Shown here piece by piece: positions 7,978 through 16,062 of a stretch of DNA of 64,000 nucleotides (positions are counted from its first letter, which is position 1; each line of letters starts with the position of its first letter). The notes below the pieces were generated by a model. It saw only the letters and a list, made by a program, of their open reading frames with translations. It ran no database searches and was not told where the DNA came from. Position numbers and translations under genes: made by a program. The DNA lies in the NCBI RefSeq assembly GCF_011758805.1, contig NZ_JAANOW010000001.1, positions 1,612,001 through 1,676,000 of the forward strand. Direction: 5' to 3'. This DNA comes from Mycolicibacterium fluoranthenivorans. GTDB taxonomy: Bacteria > Actinomycetota > Actinomycetes > Mycobacteriales > Mycobacteriaceae.

Positions 7978-9126
7978 GTGAGTCATACCCACCATCACGA
8001 CGCACGGACCGTGCGCGCTGCGGTGTTCACCGAACCCGGGAGGGCGGTGCACACCGTGGACGTGCAGCTGGCTCCACCCGGTCCGGGCGAGGTGGAGGTG
8101 GCGATCGCCGGTGCCGGCGTGTGCCATTCGGACCTGCATGTCGTCAAGGGGGAGTGGGACGTCCCGGCCCCGGTGGTGTTGGGCCACGAAGGTTCCGGCG
8201 TCGTGACCGCCCTGGGTGACGGCGTGACCAGCCTGGCCGTCGGCGACCACGTCGTGCTGTCCTGGGTCCCGGGTTGCGGCTCGTGCCGGCAGTGCGAGCG
8301 TGCGCGGCCGTGGCAGTGCGAAGTCGCCGCGACGGTGGTCGCGGCCGGCGGCGTGCTGTTCGACGGCACCGGCCGGTGGAGTCGGGACGGCGCGACCCTG
8401 CACCACTATCTCGGCGTGTCCTCATTCGCCGAGCGGGTGGTGGTGCCCGCCGCCGGTGCGGTGCGGATCCGCAAGGACGCCCCGCTGGACGTCGTCGCAC
8501 TCGTCGGCTGCGCGGTGGCCACCGGTGTGGGGGCGGTGCGCAACACCGCCGGGGTCGAAGAGGGCGCCACCGTTGCGGTGATCGGCTGTGGCGGTGTCGG
8601 GCTGTGCTGTATCCAGGGCGCGCGGCTGGCCAAGGCCGGACGCATCATCGCCGTCGACATCGACGCCGGCAAGCTGGAGCACGCCCGCCGCCTCGGTGCC
8701 ACCGACACCATCGACTCCGCGGCGACCGATGCCGTTGCCGCGCTCAAAGAACTTGTGCCGGAAGGGCTCGACTACATCTTCGACGCCATCGGCAAGATCG
8801 TCACCACCGAACAGGCCATTGCCGCGCTCGGTCTCGGCGGTGCCGCCGTCATCGTCGGTCTGCCACCGACCGGCTCGACGGCGCGCTTCGACCCGCTGGT
8901 GCTGGCCGAGGCCAACCAGCGCATCCTCGGCTCCAACTATGGTTCGGTCGACCCGCAGCGCGACATCCCCGGCCTGGTCGACCTGTACATGGAGGGCGAA
9001 CTGGATCTCGATTCGATGGTGTCGGGCCGTCGTCCGCTGGAGGACGTGCAGCACGCCCTGGACGATCTGGCCGGTGGCGGCGCGCTGCGCACCCTGCTGG
9101 TGCCGTCGATGGGTGCGCAGGCATGA
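7978..9126 (+). CDS. Zinc-dependent alcohol dehydrogenase (MDR family)
   Basis: 382 residues from a GTG start with a good ribosome binding site. The catalytic zinc ligands are in GVCHSD (about residue 42) and GHEG (about 64) plus the later GCAVATGVGA cysteine; the structural zinc loop is CGSCRQCERARPWQC. The nucleotide-binding motif is GCGGVGLCCIQGA (about 203-215). This is the class III-like long alcohol dehydrogenase group that oxidises primary alcohols or aldehyde adducts with NAD+ or a tightly bound cofactor. The N-terminus is unusual: SHTHHHD could bind metal. The stop overlaps the permease start (ATGA), so the two are co-translated; the product may act on the alcohol or amino-alcohol the permease imports. 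Confidence 0.88.
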   Translation: MSHTHHHDARTVRAAVFTEPGRAVHTVDVQLAPPGPGEVEVAIAGAGVCHSDLHVVKGEWDVPAPVVLGHEGSGVVTALGDGVTSLAVGDHVVLSWVPGCGSCRQCERARPWQCEVAATVVAAGGVLFDGTGRWSRDGATLHHYLGVSSFAERVVVPAAGAVRIRKDAPLDVVALVGCAVATGVGAVRNTAGVEEGATVAVIGCGGVGLCCIQGARLAKAGRIIAVDIDAGKLEHARRLGATDTIDSAATDAVAALKELVPEGLDYIFDAIGKIVTTEQAIAALGLGGAAVIVGLPPTGSTARFDPLVLAEANQRILGSNYGSVDPQRDIPGLVDLYMEGELDLDSMVSGRRPLEDVQHALDDLAGGGALRTLLVPSMGAQA

Positions 9127-10538
9127 GCGCCAACGACACGGTCCTCGCCGGAGACGGGTTGGCCCGGCGCAGCGTGAGCACCTTCGAGGTCGGCGCGCAG
9201 AGCGTCGCCAATGTCGCACCGAGTGCGGTCATCGCCTTCGCACCCGCTGCGATGGCCGCCTCCGCCGGCAACGGCGCCTGGCTGTCCTTCGCCATCGCGC
9301 TGGTCGGGGTGATGGCCATCGGCTACTGCGTCTGTGTGTTCGCCCGCAGGCGGGCCGGCGCCACGTCGCTGTACGCGTTCTCCCGGTTGTCGCTGGGCCC
9401 GGGTGGGGCGTTCGTCACCGGCTGGGCACTGCTCATCGGTGCGGTGTGCATTGCCGCCGGCTCGCTGGCCGGCGCCGGCTACTACACCAGTCGGGTACTG
9501 GAAACGGTGGGGGTGCAGACCTTTGCCGGGCCCGCCGGTCAGGTCTTCCTCGACATCGTGCTGGTGCTGATCGCGGCGTGGCTGACCATTGTCGGCGTGC
9601 GACTGGCGGCCAGGGTGTCCTCCGCCCTGGAGGTGCTGTCGATCGTGCTGATCGTGCTGGTGCTGATCGCCGTGTTGATCACGCACGGTCAGGTCTTCGA
9701 CCTCGACCAGATCACCCTGAAGGGTTTCGACGCCGACGGCATCGTCTTCGCCGTCGTGCTGGCGGTCCTGGGCTTCGTCGGCTTCGAGGGCGCGGCCTCA
9801 CTCGGTGCCGAAGCGGCCGAACCGTATCGCGCCATCCCACGTGCGGTGATGGGCAGCGCGGTGCTGGCCGGGGTGCTCTACATCTTCGCCACCTACGCGC
9901 AGGTGGTCGGCGCGGGCGGCCCCGAAGCGCTGGCCGCCAGTGCGGACCCGATGGAGGACCTGGCCCGCGGCAGCGGCCTGGACTTCCTGGGTCCGTTCCT
10001 GGATATCGGCTTTGCCGCATCGTTTCTGGCCGTGGTGATGGCCTGTATCACCGTGGCCGCACGCCTGCTGTTCGGCATGGGCAAGGAAGGCGTGCTGCCG
10101 GCCTGGCTGGCCCGTACCCACCCCCGGCACCGCACTCCGACGTCAGGCATCGTGGCGGTGACACCCGTGGTGGCGGTGGCGACCTGCGCCGTGGTCGGGG
10201 CCGGCACCGCGCCGCTGCTGGCAACCACCTACATCGACACCGTCGGCACCTTCGGCTACATGCTCAGCTACATCCTGATCTGCGTGGGCGCACCGCTGTT
10301 CATCCGCCGGCTCGGGGCCGCCAAGCTGGCGATGACCGTGCTGTGTGGCGTGGTCGGCACGGTGGTGATGGCGTATGTGTTCTACCGCAACATCTTTCCG
10401 GTTCCGGCCGCCCCGATGAACCTGTTGCCGTATGTCTTCGTGGCCGTGCTGGTACTGGGTATCGCCGGATTCGCGGCCCTGCGATTCCGCGATCCGGAAG
10501 CGGCGCAGCGCGCGGGGACATACGCCGAAGACGCCTGA
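9123..10538 (+). CDS. APC-family permease
   Basis: 471 residues, about 12 membrane segments starting near residue 30 (VAPSAVIAFAPAAMAASAGN). A conserved loop includes FARRRAGATSLYAFSRLSLG, and LGFVGFEGAASLGAEAAEP matches the TM6 region of the APC superfamily. The ATG at 9123 overlaps the dehydrogenase stop by 4 bp. The pair under an XRE-cupin regulator suggests import of an amine or amino-alcohol such as ethanolamine, but the sequence does not fix the substrate. A perfect 21-bp-arm hairpin follows the stop. Confidence 0.87.
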   Translation: MSANDTVLAGDGLARRSVSTFEVGAQSVANVAPSAVIAFAPAAMAASAGNGAWLSFAIALVGVMAIGYCVCVFARRRAGATSLYAFSRLSLGPGGAFVTGWALLIGAVCIAAGSLAGAGYYTSRVLETVGVQTFAGPAGQVFLDIVLVLIAAWLTIVGVRLAARVSSALEVLSIVLIVLVLIAVLITHGQVFDLDQITLKGFDADGIVFAVVLAVLGFVGFEGAASLGAEAAEPYRAIPRAVMGSAVLAGVLYIFATYAQVVGAGGPEALAASADPMEDLARGSGLDFLGPFLDIGFAASFLAVVMACITVAARLLFGMGKEGVLPAWLARTHPRHRTPTSGIVAVTPVVAVATCAVVGAGTAPLLATTYIDTVGTFGYMLSYILICVGAPLFIRRLGAAKLAMTVLCGVVGTVVMAYVFYRNIFPVPAAPMNLLPYVFVAVLVLGIAGFAALRFRDPEAAQRAGTYAEDA

Positions 10539-10546
10539 CGATGTGC

Positions 10547-10602
10547 CGAATGTGAAGCCTCTGCGGGATCGATGCCGATTCCCCGCAGAGGCTTCACATT
10601 CG
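10547..10602. terminator. Long perfect hairpin between convergent permease and sdhB
   Basis: Perfect inverted repeat with arms 10547-10567 and 10582-10602 (21 bp each) and a 14-nt loop, between two convergent genes. No T-run follows either arm. Its sequence differs from the hairpins at 2422 and 45640 although its placement is the same. Confidence 0.6.
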
Positions 10603-10631
10603 CGTGTCTTTCAGGCTGCAGAGCGAAGGAA

Positions 10632-11411
10632 CTACCGCGCGAACATCAGGGCGCGCTTGACCTCTTGGATCGCCTGAGTCACCTGGATGCCACGAGGGCA
10701 GGCGTCGGTGCAGTTGAAGGTGGTGCGGCAGCGCCACACCCCGTCGACGTCGTTGAGGATGTCCAGACGCTCGGCGGCACCCTCGTCACGACTGTCGAAG
10801 ATGAACCGGTGCGCATTGACGATCGCGGCCGGGCCGAAGTACGAGCCTTCGTTCCAGAACACCGGGCAGCTGGTGGTGCAGCAGGCACACAGGATGCACT
10901 TGGTGGTGTCGTCATAGCGCGCGCGGTCGGTCTGGCTCTGGATACGCTCGCGCGTCGGGGCATTGCCCGAGGTCATCAGGAACGGCTTGACCGCGCGGAA
11001 CGCGTCGAAGAACGGCTCCATGTCGACGACCAGATCCTTCTCCACGGGCAGGCCGCGGATGGGCTCGATGGTGATCGTGAGCTGCTTGGACGCCTTCTTG
11101 GGCAGCAGGTCACGCATCAACACCTTGCACGCCAGCCGGTTCACCCCGTTGATGCGCATGGCGTCGGACCCGCACACCCCGTGGGCGCAGGACCGGCGGA
11201 ACGTCAACGTGCCGTCCAGGTACCACTTCACGTAGTGCAGCAGGTTCAGCAGCCGGTCGCTGGGCAGGCACGGCACGCGGAAGCTCTGGAAGCCGGCCGC
11301 GTCCGGGTTCTCCGGATTGAACCGGGCGATCTTCAGCGTGACCATCACCGCGCCGTCGGGCACGGGCGGCAGGTCGGGGCCCTTGGTCTCGGGTTCGGCA
11401 ACTGCGGTCAT
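10632..11411 (-). CDS. sdhB: Succinate dehydrogenase iron-sulfur subunit
   Basis: 259 residues. It carries electrons from FAD in SdhA through [2Fe-2S], [4Fe-4S] and [3Fe-4S] centres to quinone. The N-terminal ferredoxin cysteines are in RRSCAHGVCGSDAM and RLACK; the C-terminal clusters are CILCACCTTSCP and CRTTFNCTDACPRG. It is the last gene of sdhCDAB, with 2 bp after the sdhA stop. Order and neighbours match Rv3316-Rv3319, the Sdh2 complex; mycobacteria usually have a second enzyme elsewhere. Confidence 0.97.
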   Translation of the reverse strand: MTAVAEPETKGPDLPPVPDGAVMVTLKIARFNPENPDAAGFQSFRVPCLPSDRLLNLLHYVKWYLDGTLTFRRSCAHGVCGSDAMRINGVNRLACKVLMRDLLPKKASKQLTITIEPIRGLPVEKDLVVDMEPFFDAFRAVKPFLMTSGNAPTRERIQSQTDRARYDDTTKCILCACCTTSCPVFWNEGSYFGPAAIVNAHRFIFDSRDEGAAERLDILNDVDGVWRCRTTFNCTDACPRGIQVTQAIQEVKRALMFAR

Positions 11412-11413
11412 CG

Positions 11414-13168
11414 TCAGTACTTCCGTTCCATCGGCTCGTACCGGGTCTGGACCACGGGCTTGTAGTCCAGCCGGATGTCGGACAGCAGGTCGGTGCCCTC
11501 TTTGTAGGCCATGGTGTGGCGCATGTAGTTGGTGTCGTCGCGGTTGGGGTAGTCCTCGCGGGCATGCCCGCCGCGGGATTCCTTGCGGTTCAGCGCACCG
11601 ACGACGGTCACCTCGGCCAGCTCCAGCAGGAAGCCCAGCTCGATGGCCTCCAACAGGTCGCTGTTGTAACGCTTGCCCTTGTCCTGCACCGTGATTCGCG
11701 AGTAGCGCTCCTTCAGGGCGTGGATGTCGGTGAGCGCCTGCTTCAGCGTCTCCTCGGTGCGGAACACCGCGGCGTTGTTGTCCATCGACTGCTGCAGGGC
11801 GGTGCGAATATCGGCGACGCGCTCGTTGCCGTGCTCGGAGAGGATGTCACCCACCCAGCCGACCACCATCTCGGCCGGCTGCTCCGGCAGGTCGACGTGG
11901 TTGTGGTTGTTGGCATATTCCGCGGCGGCGATACCGGCGCGGCGACCGAACACGTTGATGTCCAGCAGCGAGTTGGTGCCCAGCCGGTTGGAACCGTGCA
12001 CCGACACGCACGCGCACTCGCCCGCGGCGTACAGGCCCGGCACGATGGTGTTGTTGTCGCGCAGCACCTGGCCGTGGACGTTGGTGGGGATACCGCCCAT
12101 CACGTAGTGGCAGGTCGGGTACACCGGCACCAGTTCGGTGACCGGATCCACCCCCAGGTAGGTCCGGGCGAACTCGGTGATATCGGGCAGCTTGGCTTCC
12201 AGGACATCCGCGCCGAGGTGGCGCACGTCGATGTAGACGTAGTCCTTGTTCGGCCCGGCGCCGCGGCCTTCGAGCACCTCGAGCACCATCGAGCGGGCCA
12301 CGATGTCACGCGGGGCCAGGTCGACGATCGTGGGCGCGTAGCGCTCCATGAAGCGCTCGCCCTCGCCGTTGAGCAGACGCCCGCCCTCACCGCGCACGGC
12401 TTCGGAGATCAGGATGCCCAGCCCGGCCAGGCCGGTCGGGTGGAACTGGTGGAACTCCATGTCCTCCAAGGGAAGTCCCTTGCGGAAGATGATGCCCAGA
12501 CCGTCACCGGTCAGGGTGTGCGCATTGGAGGTGGTCTTGTACATCCGGCCCGACCCGCCGGTGGCGAAGACGATCGCCTTGGCGTGGAAGACGTGGATGT
12601 CGCCGGTGGCCAGCTCGTAGGCGATGACGCCGGTGGCGACCGGGCCGCCGGGGGTCTCGGTGAGCGAGATGTCCAGTGCGTAGAACTCGTTGAAGAACTC
12701 CACATCGTGCTTGACGCAGTTTTGGTACAGCGTCTGCAGGATCATGTGTCCGGTGCGGTCGGCCGCGTAGCAGGCCCGGCGCACCGGCGCCTTGCCGTGA
12801 TCGCGGGTGTGCCCGCCGAAGCGGCGCTGGTCGATACGGCCCTCGGGGGTGCGGTTGAACGGCATCCCCATGTTCTCCAGGTCGTAGACCGCGTCGATGG
12901 CCTCTTTGCACATGATCTCGACGGCGTCCTGGTCGGCGAGGTAGTCGCCGCCCTTGACGGTGTCGAAGGTGTGCCACTCCCAGTTGTCCTCTTCGACGTT
13001 GGCCAGCGCGGCGCACATACCGCCCTGGGCGGCGCCGGTGTGGCTGCGGGTCGGGTACAGCTTGGTCAGCACGGCGGTGCGGGCGCGCGGGCCGGCTTCG
13101 ACGGCGGCGCGCATCCCGGCGCCGCCTGCGCCGACGATGACGACGTCGTAGCGGTGTTCAACAATCAT
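11414..13168 (-). CDS. sdhA: Succinate dehydrogenase flavoprotein subunit
   Basis: 584 residues, full length for the family. The FAD-binding motif VGAGGAGMRAAVEA is at the N-terminus and RSHTGAAQGG holds the histidine that is covalently flavinylated. Substrate-binding residues are around EFHQFHPTGLAG, and VHGSNRLGTNSLLDINVFGR is the characteristic C-terminal FAD region. It oxidises succinate to fumarate at the inner face of the membrane. The gene lies between sdhD (16 bp) and sdhB (2 bp) in the same operon. Confidence 0.97.
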   Translation of the reverse strand: MIVEHRYDVVIVGAGGAGMRAAVEAGPRARTAVLTKLYPTRSHTGAAQGGMCAALANVEEDNWEWHTFDTVKGGDYLADQDAVEIMCKEAIDAVYDLENMGMPFNRTPEGRIDQRRFGGHTRDHGKAPVRRACYAADRTGHMILQTLYQNCVKHDVEFFNEFYALDISLTETPGGPVATGVIAYELATGDIHVFHAKAIVFATGGSGRMYKTTSNAHTLTGDGLGIIFRKGLPLEDMEFHQFHPTGLAGLGILISEAVRGEGGRLLNGEGERFMERYAPTIVDLAPRDIVARSMVLEVLEGRGAGPNKDYVYIDVRHLGADVLEAKLPDITEFARTYLGVDPVTELVPVYPTCHYVMGGIPTNVHGQVLRDNNTIVPGLYAAGECACVSVHGSNRLGTNSLLDINVFGRRAGIAAAEYANNHNHVDLPEQPAEMVVGWVGDILSEHGNERVADIRTALQQSMDNNAAVFRTEETLKQALTDIHALKERYSRITVQDKGKRYNSDLLEAIELGFLLELAEVTVVGALNRKESRGGHAREDYPNRDDTNYMRHTMAYKEGTDLLSDIRLDYKPVVQTRYEPMERKY

Positions 13169-13184
13169 TTTTCGCAGCTCCCGA

Positions 13185-13661
13185 TCAAGAGATGTTCGCG
13201 TCGAACGTCAGCAGCACGTAGGTGCCCAGCACCAACGTGAACAGGATCGACAGTGCGAGCAGGGTGTTCAGCCAGAACTTGGTGGAATCCTTGCGGGCGT
13301 AGTCGGCGATGATGGTGCGCATCCCGTTGCCGCCGTGCAGCTGAGCCAGCCACAGCAGCAGCAGATCCCAGGTCTGCCAGAACGGCGAGGCCCAGCGCTG
13401 TGCGACGTAGTTGAAGTCGATGCGGTACACGCCGTTCTGCCACATCAACATGATGAAGAGATGCCCTAGAGCGAGAAAAACCAGTACGAGACCAGAAAAT
13501 CTCATGAACAGCCAGGCGTACTTCTCGAAGTTGGGCATACCGCCGGGCCGGCGCGGGGCGCGCGGATTGTCCAGACCCGCGGGCCGGTCGTAGCTGCGCT
13601 GCATGACCGGGGCCGGGCCGCCGCGCTCGCTCAGGTGGTCGTAAGGATTCTCGCTGCTCAT
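13185..13661 (-). CDS. sdhD: Succinate dehydrogenase membrane anchor subunit
   Basis: 158 residues from the ATG at 13661, which overlaps the sdhC stop (ATGA). Three membrane segments lie at about 55-73, 93-109 and 130-152; LHGGNGMRTIIADY in the middle supplies the family's quinone/heme-side loop. It anchors SdhAB with SdhC. Oddity: the codons for residues 53-66 (13505-13464) are strikingly AT-rich for this genome (ATG AGA TTT TCT and later CTA), at the start of the first membrane helix. Confidence 0.93.
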   Translation of the reverse strand: MSSENPYDHLSERGGPAPVMQRSYDRPAGLDNPRAPRRPGGMPNFEKYAWLFMRFSGLVLVFLALGHLFIMLMWQNGVYRIDFNYVAQRWASPFWQTWDLLLLWLAQLHGGNGMRTIIADYARKDSTKFWLNTLLALSILFTLVLGTYVLLTFDANIS

Positions 13662-14083
13662 AGAAAACGCTCCGCCATGTGCATGCCGAGGACGCCCAAG
13701 GAGGGAATCATCACGGCCAACCAGATTCCGGCAATGACCCACAGCATCAGCCGCTGATAACGCGGACCGTGCTGCCAGAAATCGATGAGGATGACGCGGA
13801 TGCCGTTGAGGGCGTGGTAGAGCACCGCCGCGACCAGCCCCACCTCCATGAGGCCGACGATCGGCGTCTTGTAGGTCTCGATCACTTCGTTGTAGGCCTG
13901 CGGGCTCACCCGCACCAGCGCGGTGTCGAGCACGTGGACGAACAAGAAGAAGAAAATCGTGGCACCCGTGATGCGGTGCAGTACCCAGGACCACATGCCT
14001 GGGTCGCCGCGATACAGGGTGCGGCGACGTGCCGGTTTGGAACGCGGTGCCGGTGTTTCGGAATCCGCAGCCGTCTGGGTCAT
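13658..14083 (-). CDS. sdhC: Succinate dehydrogenase cytochrome b556 subunit
   Basis: 141 residues with three membrane helices (about 35-55, 75-96 and 112-132). The signature HRITGATIFFFLFVHVLDT and the segment YHALNGIRVILID carry histidines expected to ligate heme b and help form the quinone site. It is the first gene of sdhCDAB; the promoter must lie in the 229-bp spacer shared with cdd, which contains a pair of 9-bp direct repeats spaced two helical turns apart. Confidence 0.95.
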   Translation of the reverse strand: MTQTAADSETPAPRSKPARRRTLYRGDPGMWSWVLHRITGATIFFFLFVHVLDTALVRVSPQAYNEVIETYKTPIVGLMEVGLVAAVLYHALNGIRVILIDFWQHGPRYQRLMLWVIAGIWLAVMIPSLGVLGMHMAERFL

Positions 14084-14182
14084 ATTCGCGGTCTCATTTC
14101 GGACATCTCCAACGCCATCGGTGGACGTTCGGGGACAAGGCTGTAATTCGTCCCCAAACCTCGGGGCGACTCTAAACCCAAA

Positions 14183-14213
14183 TGGAGCCCACTTAGAACT
14201 AGCGTGGAGCCCA
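14183..14213. promoter_or_regulatory. Two TGGAGCCCA direct repeats, 22 bp apart, upstream of sdhC
   Basis: TGGAGCCCA occurs at 14183-14191 and 14205-14213, start to start 22 bp (two helical turns), about 100-130 bp upstream of sdhC. This arrangement suits an activator or repressor binding on one DNA face. The protein is unknown. Confidence 0.35.
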
Positions 14214-14292
14214 AAGAGGCCGTTCTACCACAAAGTTAGGGTTACCTACATTGGTTGCCGCCTTCGGGAGTGGAGTCTTCGGAATGCATTCA

Positions 14293-14298
14293 GATAAT
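14293..14298 (+). promoter_or_regulatory. -10 box before cdd
   Basis: GATAAT lies 14 nt before the GTG at 14313, giving a start site around 14305 and a very short leader with AGCGGAG at 14303-14309. No clear -35 is seen, which is common in mycobacteria. Confidence 0.35.
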
Positions 14299-14312
14299 GT
14301 TCAGCGGAGTGT

Positions 14313-14717
14313 GTGGTGAGTATCAGAATTGACTGGAAATTATTGCGGGACAACGCAATCGAGGTCTCCAAGGTCGCGTATGCGCCCTATTCGGGCTTCC
14401 CGGTCGGGGCTGCCGCTCTGGTCGATGACGGCAGAGTCATCCGCGGATGCAATGTGGAGAATGTCTCATATGGCCTAGGTCTCTGTGCGGAGTGCGCTGT
14501 GGTCTGCGTCCTGTTTTCCGGCGGCGGCGGACGGCTGGTCGCGCTCAGCTGCGTGGCCGCAGACGGGGCCCCGCTGATGCCGTGCGGACGGTGTCGCCAG
14601 GTGCTCTTCGAACACGGCGGACCCGACCTGCTGATCGACCATCCCGAGGGTCCGCGCCGGCTTGCCGAGCTGTTGCCCGACGCTTTCGGGCCTGCCGATT
14701 TGGAGCGTCATGTCTGA
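14313..14717 (+). CDS. cdd: Cytidine deaminase
   Basis: 134 residues from the first of two adjacent GTG codons (14313, 14316); the second has better spacing to AGCGGAG. It converts cytidine or deoxycytidine to uridine or deoxyuridine in pyrimidine salvage. The catalytic/zinc motif is CNVENVSYGLGLCAECAVV, with the proton-shuttling glutamate in CAE, and the zinc cysteines are in PCGRCRQVL. The length matches the homotetrameric class. The gene overlaps the deoA start by 8 bp; cdd-deoA-add order is conserved with Rv3315c-Rv3313c. Confidence 0.95.
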   Translation: MVSIRIDWKLLRDNAIEVSKVAYAPYSGFPVGAAALVDDGRVIRGCNVENVSYGLGLCAECAVVCVLFSGGGGRLVALSCVAADGAPLMPCGRCRQVLFEHGGPDLLIDHPEGPRRLAELLPDAFGPADLERHV

Positions 14718-16062
14718 CGCACGTCGTCACGGGTCGCATCTCGATGCGCGTCATCACGGGTCGCATCTCGATGCGCGTCATCACGGGTCGCATCTCGATG
14801 CTCCGTCCGTCATCCGGACGAAACGCGATGGCGGAATCCTCACCGACGCGGCCATCGACTGGGTGATCGACGGCTATACCCGCGGTCTGGTCGCCGACGA
14901 GCAGATGTCGGCCCTGCTGATGGCGATCTTCCTGCGCGGCATGACACCGGGCGAGATCACCCGTTGGACGGCTGCCATGGTCGCCTCGGGAGAGCGCTTC
15001 GACTTCACCGACCTGGGGCTGCCGCTGGTGGACAAGCATTCGACCGGTGGAGTGGGCGACAAGATCACCATTCCACTGGTACCGGTGGTACTGGCTTGTG
15101 GCGCAGCGGTTCCGCAGGCCGCCGGCCGTGGCCTCGGTCATACCGGCGGCACACTCGACAAACTGGAATCCATCGCCGGATTCACCCCCGAGCTGTCCAA
15201 AACCCAGATCCGCCAGCAGCTTTCCGAAATCGGCGCGGCCATCTTCGCCGCCGGGGATCTCGCCCCCGCCGACCGCAAGATCTACGCGCTGCGCGATATC
15301 ACCGCCACCACCGAATCGCTGCCGCTGATCGCCAGTTCGGTGATGAGCAAGAAACTGGCCGAAGGTGCGCAATCGCTGGTGCTCGACGTCAAATCCGGCC
15401 GCGGCGCATTCCTCAAGACCGAGGCCGAGTCGCGAGAACTCGCCGCGACGATGGTGGCGCTGGGCAATTCCTACGGGGTGCCGACCCGGGCGCTGCTCAC
15501 CGATATGAACCGTCCGCTCGGCTACACGGTGGGCAATTCGGTGGAGGTCGCCGAGTCGCTGGAGGTGCTCGCCGGCGGCGGGCCAGCCGACGTGGTCGAG
15601 CTGACGCTCGCCCTGGCCGCCGAGATGCTCGACGCCGCCGGGGTGGATGGCGTGGACCCCGCGCAGACGCTGCGTGACGGCACGGCGATGGACCGCTTCC
15701 GTCGTCTGATCGCGGCCCAAGGTGGTGACCTCAGCAGGCCGCTGCCCATCGGGGCGCACAACGAGACCGTCACCGCTGCCGCCGGCGGGGTGATGGGTGA
15801 CATCGACGCGATGGCGGTGGCGATGGCGGCGTGGCGGCTGGGGGCCGGCCGAGCCGCGCCCGGGCACCCGGTGCAACTGGGCGCTGGGGTGCGTATTCAC
15901 CGCCGGCCCGGCGAGCCCGTCGCTGCCGGCGAGACGTTGTTCACGCTCTACACCGATACCCCGGAGCGGTTGGGTGCGGCGCTGGGTGAACTCGACGGCG
16001 GATGGTCGGTCGGCGCCGCGGCGCCGGACCTGGGCCCGCTGGTCATCGATCACCTCGGGTAG
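14710..16062 (+). CDS. deoA: Thymidine phosphorylase with repeat-expanded N-terminus
   Basis: 450 residues from the ATG at 14710. It cleaves thymidine with phosphate to thymine and deoxyribose-1-phosphate. Motifs are KHSTGGVGDKITIPLVPVV (phosphate/nucleoside loop), ASVMSKKLAEGAQSLVLDVK and the C-terminal PYNP domain with VRIHRRPGEPV. The native protein seems to begin at APSVIRTKRDGGILTDAAID (about residue 29). Before it lie three copies of the nonapeptide ARHHGSHLD encoded by a 27-bp tandem repeat, so the N-terminus is about 25 residues longer than expected. A later start would be an alternative, but the cdd overlap favours 14710. Confidence 0.93.
   Translation: MSDARRHGSHLDARHHGSHLDARHHGSHLDAPSVIRTKRDGGILTDAAIDWVIDGYTRGLVADEQMSALLMAIFLRGMTPGEITRWTAAMVASGERFDFTDLGLPLVDKHSTGGVGDKITIPLVPVVLACGAAVPQAAGRGLGHTGGTLDKLESIAGFTPELSKTQIRQQLSEIGAAIFAAGDLAPADRKIYALRDITATTESLPLIASSVMSKKLAEGAQSLVLDVKSGRGAFLKTEAESRELAATMVALGNSYGVPTRALLTDMNRPLGYTVGNSVEVAESLEVLAGGGPADVVELTLALAAEMLDAAGVDGVDPAQTLRDGTAMDRFRRLIAAQGGDLSRPLPIGAHNETVTAAAGGVMGDIDAMAVAMAAWRLGAGRAAPGHPVQLGAGVRIHRRPGEPVAAGETLFTLYTDTPERLGAALGELDGGWSVGAAAPDLGPLVIDHLG
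14722..14802 (+). repeat. 27-bp tandem repeat, three copies, in frame in deoA
   Basis: Units at 14722-14748, 14749-14775 and 14776-14802 are nearly identical (one difference in unit 1, one at the end of unit 3). Each contains the dyad CGCATCTCGATGCG (6-bp arms, 2-nt loop). The length of 27 bp keeps frame and encodes ARHHGSHLD. Confidence 0.9.

Noticed and set aside
11516..13240. Long forward open frame opposite sdhA
   Set aside because: Antisense shadow of sdhA, which has all catalytic motifs on the other strand.
14722..14802. CRISPR-like repeat array
   Set aside because: Units are contiguous with no spacers and keep an open reading frame in deoA.
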